Shown: one piece after another, positions 59,647 through 64,000 of the stretch
Layout of the letters: every line of letters starts with the position of its first letter
How positions within the stretch are numbered: position 1 is the first letter of the stretch
NCBI GenBank assembly: GCA_013416795.1
Contig: RQSC01000032.1
Coordinates: forward strand, 719,397-783,396
Length of the DNA stretch: 64,000 bases
DNA from: Prasinococcaceae sp. CCMP 1430
Taxonomy: Eukaryota > Prasinodermophyta > Palmophyllophyceae > Prasinococcales > Prasinococcaceae
Direction: 5' to 3'
Made by a program: the position numbers and the translations under genes
The notes under the pieces: generated by a model
The model's input: the letters and a program-made list of their open reading frames with translations, nothing else
The model's database searches: none
Told to the model about the DNA's origin: nothing

Positions 59647-60378
59647 ATGACCACCGAGCAGCCCGTTGGTGCCACCGAGGCCCCCGAGCTTACACCCACC
59701 GACGCGCCGACGGTAGGCACAGAGGCGGGCGCTGCTGACCCCAAGCCCAAGCCCACGGTGGACACCGCTGTGGCTGGCGCACCCGACGGTGACCTGGTGT
59801 CACCAACGGGCGTGGTCGACGCCGCCTCCAAGGAGGCGCCCGTCGATGGACAGAAGGCTGGCTCGGTGGCACAGATGGCTGCGAACATCGAAGCGGCCAT
59901 GAAGGAGATGCCGACAGCTGTGGCTGGGAAGCCAGCTGTTGCCGATACCACCGCCGAGGAGCCCGCAAAGCCTACCGCCGCCGGGGAGCCCGCAGAGCCC
60001 GTCGCCGAGGCAGACAAGCCCGATGATGCGCCGAAGGACGACGTGGTCGAGGCGAAGGCCGCCGAGGCGGACAAGCCCGATGATGCGCCGAAGGACGACG
60101 TCGTCGAGGCGGAGGCCGCCGAGGCTGATGCGCCTGTTGAGAAGCCCTCGGAATCAAAGGAGCCTGCGATGGCTGCCGATGAAGCTGCGGTCGCCGCTGA
60201 GAAGCCCGGCCCGGCCGCCGAGGAGTCTGCCGTACCCGAGAAGATGGACACAGAGGCGCCCGTCGTGCCTGCCCCCTCAGAGCCCACAGCTGCCGGTGAG
60301 GACGAGCCGCTCAAGAAGACAACCGCCGTGGCAGCGGCGGATGACGAGCCAGCGACCAAGGTGCAGCGCGTAGGGTGA
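59647..60378 (+). CDS. acidic Ala/Pro/Glu-rich protein with tandem repeat
   Basis: A single exon of 243 residues starting MTTEQPVGATEAPELTPTDA, in a CAAAAATGACC context. The composition is dominated by A, E, P, D, V and T, with essentially no aromatic residues, so it is intrinsically disordered. It includes two tandem 19-residue units (ADKPDDAPKDDVVEAKAAE and a near copy) encoded at 60010-60123. KKTTAVAAADDEPATKVQRV forms the C-terminus; AQMAANIEAAMKEMPTA is the only segment likely to form a helix. No known domain is seen. It could be a chromatin-associated or cytosolic disordered protein. Nucleotide identity between the units suggests recent duplication. Confidence 0.65.
   Translation: MTTEQPVGATEAPELTPTDAPTVGTEAGAADPKPKPTVDTAVAGAPDGDLVSPTGVVDAASKEAPVDGQKAGSVAQMAANIEAAMKEMPTAVAGKPAVADTTAEEPAKPTAAGEPAEPVAEADKPDDAPKDDVVEAKAAEADKPDDAPKDDVVEAEAAEADAPVEKPSESKEPAMAADEAAVAAEKPGPAAEESAVPEKMDTEAPVVPAPSEPTAAGEDEPLKKTTAVAAADDEPATKVQRVG
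60010..60123 (+). repeat. tandem 57-bp coding repeat (two units)
   Basis: Units 60010-60066 and 60067-60123 are nearly identical and keep the frame of the acidic protein. Differences are confined to a few bases (GCA/GCG, GTG/GTC, AAG/GAG). Confidence 0.9.
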
Positions 60379-60686
60379 GCCCGCGCCGCTCCCTACGTGC
60401 GGGTATCTCCTCTTGGCCGACGCAGGCGAGATAGAAGAGCGAGCTTGCTCGCGCAGCAACGAATTGGAACACACCAACCAATTGCTAGCCAACTGTCATA
60501 CAAGTACATTTGTGACGACCGCGGTCGTATTTCTGCATCCAAAAGATCTCCCATTACACCAGCCAGTGCCGTGCGCCGCACGCACGTGTATGCGCGTGTA
60601 TCTCCTCTCGACGGCGCGGCATTCAAACTTCCCGTGCCTGCTTCAAAAGTCGCACGTGCGCGCGAGGTGCCACTTCCCCCGTGCTG
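60379..60686. terminator. convergent 3' region, acidic repeat protein / ankyrin-RING protein
   Basis: 308 bp, no gene supported. A low-GC block (CCAATTGCTAGCCAACTGTC, then ATACAAGTACATTTGTGACG; 60478-60517) marks the likely 3' end of the upstream gene. Confidence 0.45.
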
Positions 60687-62348
60687 CTAGTGCACGGGCG
60701 ACGTCCTTGCCCTCTCCTGCGATCCTCGCTCGCCAGTCATGATCGCTCCACAAAATTCCGCCTCGGTCGAGGTGTGCAAGCCCGGGGTCAGGGGGGCCAG
60801 TTCGAACTTTTCCAGATCGCCACGGCAGAATGGGCAGGCGAGCGATGGAGGGGCACCAGATGTGTGGTGCACCGAGCGGCGCACCAGTCGGCTGGCGCAG
60901 ACGTCGCACAGTGTGTGGCCACACGGACTGATCTCGATGTTGCCAGTGCGATCCATGCAGATAGCACACAGAGCGTCATCTTCAGTAGGACCAATGCTCT
61001 GCGCAACTACGCCGGTCGCGTCCTGTTGCTCCTGGTCCTCCCCCCTCCCCCCCGGTTTGTCCTGCCCTGCGCTGTCGTCACCGGCACCCCGGCGCCGGTC
61101 GCCGTCTCGATCGCCAGCCTCGCCCCTTCCTTTGGTCGCCGCAGCAGTCGCAGGTGGCTGTTGAGCCTCCCGCGCACTGCTCAATACATCAGAGAGATTT
61201 TTCAACAGCTTTTTCGCGAGCCTGCTGCGGCATGCCACCGCGTTACTTTCGACCGTCGACGCGGAGCCGAGCGAGCTGAGGTAAAGTCGGCGCAGCGCCG
61301 CATTCTCGAGTATATCTATGCCGCCCTCAAGCTGGCCACCGCCACCTGCGCTCCTCGGCATGCCTGTATCCCCCTCCTCCCCCTCCTCTCCCCTCATCGA
61401 CTCGGGAGGGGAGTCAAGCTGGTGACGCGCCTCCTCCTGCAGAACCGCGTGCACGACGTGCATGCCCCGCCGCCTCGCCACCCACAGCGGCGTGCGCCCG
61501 TCGTCGTTGGGCTGTGTGAGGCTGGCGCCCGCGCTGGCGAGCAGACGCAGGCACTGCGCGGCGCGCACGTCCGAGGCGCCCATGACGGCGTAGTGCGCGG
61601 GCGTCGAGCCGCTGAGCATGAGGAAGTCGCCCGTGCTCGGATCGGGCGAGAAGAGGATGGCGAGGTCTCCGTACGTCGTGCACTGCGGCTCCGCCCCCGA
61701 TGCGAGCAGCACCCAGAGCGCCTCGATGTGCCCGCCGAGCGCGGCGAGGTGCAGCGGTGTCACCCCTCCCTCGGAGCGCGCGTCGATCCACGGCGAGAAG
61801 CCCCGCGTGTCTGCCACGAGGCGCGGGGGCACCAGGTCGTCGTTGCCGGACGCGCGCAGCACCTCGGGGTCGAGCAGGGTGGCGACCACCTCGGCACGTC
61901 CCGCCGCGGCGGCGTAGTGGAGCGCGCTGCGCGCGCAGCTGTCCAGGTAGCGCGCGCCCGCCCGCCCGGTAGCAAGCAGGAGGCGCACCGCGGCGGAGTC
62001 GCCCGCGCGCGCCGCCAGCATGAGCGGGGTCCGCGAGCGCGCGTCGCGTGCGTTTGGGCGGGCGCCTGCCGCGAGGAGGGCGGCCACCGCGGCAGCGCTG
62101 CCCTCGTCACCGCCCGCGCCGCCGTCCGCGGTGCCGCCCCTGCCCGCTGCGGCAACACGCGGCCCAGCCGCGCACGCAAAATGGAGCGGCGTGAAGCCCA
62201 TGCCGTAGAAGAGCGAGCGCCGGGCCAGCGCTGGCCGCGCGCGCAGCAGCGCGGCGACCTCTTCGCCATCGCGGGCGCGTATAGACTCCATCAGGGCCTC
62301 GCGCCCGCCCCCGCCCCCGACGCCCGTGCAGCTCAGCGCGGCGCCCAT
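60687..62348 (-). CDS. ankyrin-repeat RING-type E3 ubiquitin ligase (XBAT-like)
   Basis: A single exon of 553 residues. It begins MGAALSC, a good N-myristoylation/palmitoylation signal. Ankyrin repeats follow: GMGFTPLHFACAAGP, RSRTPLMLAARAGDSAAVRL, RSALHYAAAAGRAEVVATLL, GVTPLHLAALGGHIEALWVL, GSTPAHYAVMGAS, DGRTPLWVARRRGMHVVHAV. A polar Gly/Asp/Arg-rich linker leads to a C3HC4 RING near residues 460-510: CAICMDRTGNIEISPCGHTL, CDVCASRL, CPFCRGDLEKFEL. All eight zinc ligands are present. This ankyrin-then-RING order with an N-terminal lipid signal matches plant XBAT31/32-type ligases, which ubiquitinate membrane-proximal targets. The exact substrate is unknown. The start codon lies 54 bp from an assembly gap. 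Confidence 0.92.
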   Translation of the reverse strand: MGAALSCTGVGGGGGREALMESIRARDGEEVAALLRARPALARRSLFYGMGFTPLHFACAAGPRVAAAGRGGTADGGAGGDEGSAAAVAALLAAGARPNARDARSRTPLMLAARAGDSAAVRLLLATGRAGARYLDSCARSALHYAAAAGRAEVVATLLDPEVLRASGNDDLVPPRLVADTRGFSPWIDARSEGGVTPLHLAALGGHIEALWVLLASGAEPQCTTYGDLAILFSPDPSTGDFLMLSGSTPAHYAVMGASDVRAAQCLRLLASAGASLTQPNDDGRTPLWVARRRGMHVVHAVLQEEARHQLDSPPESMRGEEGEEGDTGMPRSAGGGGQLEGGIDILENAALRRLYLSSLGSASTVESNAVACRSRLAKKLLKNLSDVLSSAREAQQPPATAAATKGRGEAGDRDGDRRRGAGDDSAGQDKPGGRGEDQEQQDATGVVAQSIGPTEDDALCAICMDRTGNIEISPCGHTLCDVCASRLVRRSVHHTSGAPPSLACPFCRGDLEKFELAPLTPGLHTSTEAEFCGAIMTGERGSQERARTSPVH

Positions 62349-62406
62349 GGCGCCCCACCCAAGCGCGCGGCGCCGCCGACTGCGCGGCAGCGCGCGCGAG
62401 CGACGT

Positions 62407-62422
62407 AAAAAAAAAAAGAAGN
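62407..62422. other. poly-A run plus ambiguous base: probable assembly join
   Basis: Eleven A followed by GAAG and an N at 62422. A histidine-kinase receiver domain is cut exactly here on the minus strand. Together these suggest two contigs were joined, or a collapsed sequence lies between them. Confidence 0.75.
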
Positions 62423-62800
62423 CAGCAGCCGGACGAAAATTTTGCGGTTGAGCGGCGCGTCCTCCACGACCAGGGCGCGCGCGCGCCGCGTGCCCCCCCC
62501 GCCCTCAGGGCGCGTGTCCATCGCCGCCGTGACGGCGGCGAGCTCGGCGCCGCCATCTTCGCCGTCGTCGCCGTCAGCAGCTCCGCCTGCGGGATGGATG
62601 GGGGCGGGGGCTACCATGTCCTCGCCGACAGCGGCGGTGGGCATGGTTGGCATCGCGCAGGCGGGCACGCGCAGGTGAATGCTGAACGTAGAGCCCTCGC
62701 CCACTTTCGACTCCAGCTCGAGCTTGCCGCCGTGCAAATCCACGATGATGCGGCAGAGGTAGAGCCCGAGGCCGCTCGAGTGTTTTGCATTGCGGGCGAG
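62423..62800 (-). CDS. hybrid histidine kinase, partial (end of ATPase domain and start of receiver)
   Basis: The minus-strand frame reads [20 protein letters not shown], then [20 protein letters not shown]: the G2 box and last strands of a HATPase_c domain. A ~55-residue Pro/Ala/Asp linker follows, then [20 protein letters not shown], the first strand and helix of a response-regulator receiver. The receiver should continue for another ~100 residues with the phospho-Asp, but the frame meets the N at 62422 and then unrelated sequence. The 5' side also ends near 62800, where homology stops; an intron is likely there. Such hybrid kinases sense light, hormones or osmolarity. The sensor domain is not in this window. 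Confidence 0.75.
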
Positions 62801-63024
62801 CCGGCGCGCGGGCGGGCCGCGGCGCGGCGCGGCATGGGTGTTGCGGAAAGGGACATGGGACAGGGATTTAGATTTAAATTCCGGTTCGAGAAGCCTCCGG
62901 ACCGGGCTATAAGGTAAAACCTCCTTTTAGGCTCACATGACTCCCGGCTGATATGGCTGGAGCTCTTTTCGGTTGTTGGTTGGTGGGCGGGATTGCAATT
63001 GGTTCGTTGTTGGCACGTTCAAAT
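62801..63024. other. low-GC segment between kinase fragment and hypothetical ORF
   Basis: No supported gene. An A/T-rich block at 62858-62930 (GGGATTTAGATTTAAATTCC and CTATAAGGTAAAACCTCC) contains a TATAA-like element, rare in this window. It may be an intron of the kinase or a promoter. Confidence 0.4.
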
Positions 63025-63522
63025 TCAGTTGCAATGCAATGCAACGATGGTGGATGCCCGCCCGCGTTCGAAAAGGCCCGAGGAAATGAAGGAGGGCGCG
63101 CACGCGTGGTTGGCCGAGGGCGCGCCACGGCGGCGCGCGCGCGCGCGGGATGCCGCGGGGTTGGGGTTCGCGGTGCTGTCGGCGCGCGGCGNGCCGGGTG
63201 GCTCCGGCGCCGAGGACACCGAGGACAACACCGAGGGTGCCGCCGCAGCCGTACCTGCCGATGCCGGCTCAAAAGCCTGTGCCACCGACGTCGTGGGCGT
63301 CGGCAGCGTCGTCGACGGCGTGACGTACGCCGTCGAGCTGCTAGCCACGGTAGCGGGCGCCGGCACGGCCACCGGCCCCGGCCCCGCCGCCGTCGCCGAC
63401 GCCGGCGAGTGCCCGGGCGAGGGCGCCACTTCGGCGATGCCCAGCTTGGCACGCAGCGCCGCCAGGCGCGCCCGCGAGCTGCCGCATCCCGCCGCCCCCG
63501 CAGCGGAAGCAGCTTCCGACAT
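63025..63522 (-). CDS. hypothetical Ala/Pro/Ser-rich protein containing an N
   Basis: An open frame of 165 residues from ATG 63522. It begins MSEAASAAGAAGCGSSRARL and AALRAKLGIAEVAPSPGHSP. A low-complexity Thr/Pro/Ala stretch follows. An ambiguous base (63192) falls in the frame. The N-terminal helix SSRARLAALRAKLGIAE looks like real protein; the remainder is compositionally biased and could be spurious after the N. It might be the first exon of the kinase gene on the same strand. Not recognised. Confidence 0.35.
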   Translation of the reverse strand: MSEAASAAGAAGCGSSRARLAALRAKLGIAEVAPSPGHSPASATAAGPGPVAVPAPATVASSSTAYVTPSTTLPTPTTSVAQAFEPASAGTAAAAPSVLSSVSSAPEPPGXPRADSTANPNPAASRARARRRGAPSANHACAPSFISSGLFERGRASTIVALHCN

Positions 63523-64000
63523 CGATCCTTCCTCCCCACACACACGCCGCGCGGCCGCGCGGCGTCTGGCGGGCGCACCACCCCCGCCTCCCCACCCCCT
63601 CCCCCCACCCCCGCCTCCCCGCGCCCGCGCCCCGCGCCCGCGCGTCCGCGCGGTTTGAATTCCTGTCTCCCGTGGGTAATTATAACATTCTTGTGAATGA
63701 GAGTACTCTGCAACGCAAACACGAGCAAAATAGTCTCCCGTCGGGTTCATTGACACTAATTAGGATTTGGTGTCGCATGTGTGCGCGCGTTTGCATCGCG
63801 TTTGTGCGGGTGGTGCGTGAGTGGCGTGGTGGGCGTGCGTCTGCAGGAGCGCACGGAGGATGAAGGAGGTGGGATGGGTGGGTGGCTGGGCTGGGGGAGC
63901 GCGTGTGGGCGCGCGCCACTCGGCGGGCGCGCTGCAGCGCGGCCCGCGGCGCCCGGGCGAGGCATTCAAGCCTGGAGGGGGCAGCGGGGGGGGGGGGACG
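63523..64000. promoter_or_regulatory. 5' segment with repeated 11-base motif, window end
   Basis: No supported gene. At 63665-63675 stands GTCTCCCGTGG followed by GTAATTATAACAT, matching the transporter promoter at 9142 in 20 of 23 positions. A second partial copy, GTCTCCCGTCGG, lies at 63733. The remainder is G-rich (63840-64000), with G-runs on the + strand. Confidence 0.5.

Noticed and set aside
60681-62408. 575-residue open frame on the + strand opposite the ankyrin-RING gene
   Set aside because: It mirrors the antisense of a well-supported gene, has only Arg/Ala/Pro/His-biased composition and no domain; GC-rich codon bias opens the opposite strand.
1-64000. CRISPR array, prokaryotic operons or bacterial contamination
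   Set aside because: No spaced direct repeats of CRISPR type; nearly half of the genes need GT-AG introns; the content is eukaryotic (eIF3g, Rpt3, ELP4, CPSF73, SRPK).

Overview
This window is nuclear DNA of a unicellular eukaryote. It is very GC-rich and gene-dense (35 coding features, about one per 1.8 kb). It has short GT-AG introns, most of them 95-160 bp, and 5' and 3' gene borders where base composition drops sharply toward A/T. The protein set points to a photosynthetic flagellate: a Rubisco-methyltransferase-like SET protein with a plausible plastid-targeting leader, a plastid ATP-synthase-assembly (CGL160/AtpI-like) membrane protein, a sperm-tail PG-rich (SHIPPO) repeat protein, and many nucleotide-sugar/drug-metabolite-type transporters. 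A haptophyte of the GC-rich pavlovophyte type fits, but that is inference; no rRNA or organellar marker is present to prove it. Bacterial contamination is unlikely because nearly half of the genes, including the tyrosine recombinase, need spliceosomal introns to be read.

Layout. 0.1-4.0 kb: eIF3g and a secreted Cys/His protein with a dockerin-like tail. 4.3-10.8 kb: a PPR-like protein head-to-head with Elongator subunit ELP4, then a head-to-head pair of drug/metabolite-superfamily transporters (SLC35F5-like and SLC35A-like). 10.9-16.6 kb: the pre-mRNA 3' endonuclease CPSF73 head-to-head with an SRPK-type SR-protein kinase. 16.7-21.3 kb: a VAT1-type quinone oxidoreductase head-to-head with a TMEM144-like transporter, then kanadaptin. 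21.4-25.1 kb is the odd part: an EB1 C-terminal domain with no calponin-homology exon, a small DedA/VTT membrane protein, the last exon of a SWEET sugar transporter, and an apparently intact, intron-bearing tyrosine recombinase. 25.2-28.5 kb: inositol polyphosphate kinase head-to-head with fumarylacetoacetase. 28.7-31.1 kb: two unrecognised proteins. 31.2-36.8 kb: SET methyltransferase, argininosuccinate synthase and proteasomal ATPase Rpt3. 37.6-42.8 kb: SHIPPO protein, SLC25A44-like carrier, CGL160-like protein, LACTB2-like metallo-hydrolase. 43.2-47.2 kb: a GPI mannosyltransferase (PIGZ/SMP3 type) followed by MOCS3/Uba4. 48.2-54.7 kb: a full-size ABCA transporter. 55.2-60.4 kb: a type I membrane protein with a cohesin-like ectodomain, an RNI-type LRR protein, a small protein with paired RTPxGxFF motifs, and an acidic repeat protein. 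60.7-62.3 kb: an ankyrin-RING E3 ligase. 62.4-64.0 kb: a hybrid histidine kinase fragment cut by an assembly N, and a low-complexity ORF.

The genes are mostly housekeeping and do not form one pathway. They are arranged as alternating divergent and convergent pairs, so most promoters are shared bidirectional segments. Several pairs share a theme: CPSF73 with SRPK (mRNA processing), and the two transporters. The least explained signals are (i) an 11-base motif repeated exactly in three intergenic segments, two of them shared promoters and one at the window edge, and once with one mismatch upstream of the recombinase; (ii) a perfect inverted-CCAAT palindrome in the IPK/FAH promoter; (iii) the EB1-DedA-SWEET-recombinase cluster; and (iv) a dockerin-like secreted protein and a cohesin-like membrane protein in one neighbourhood.
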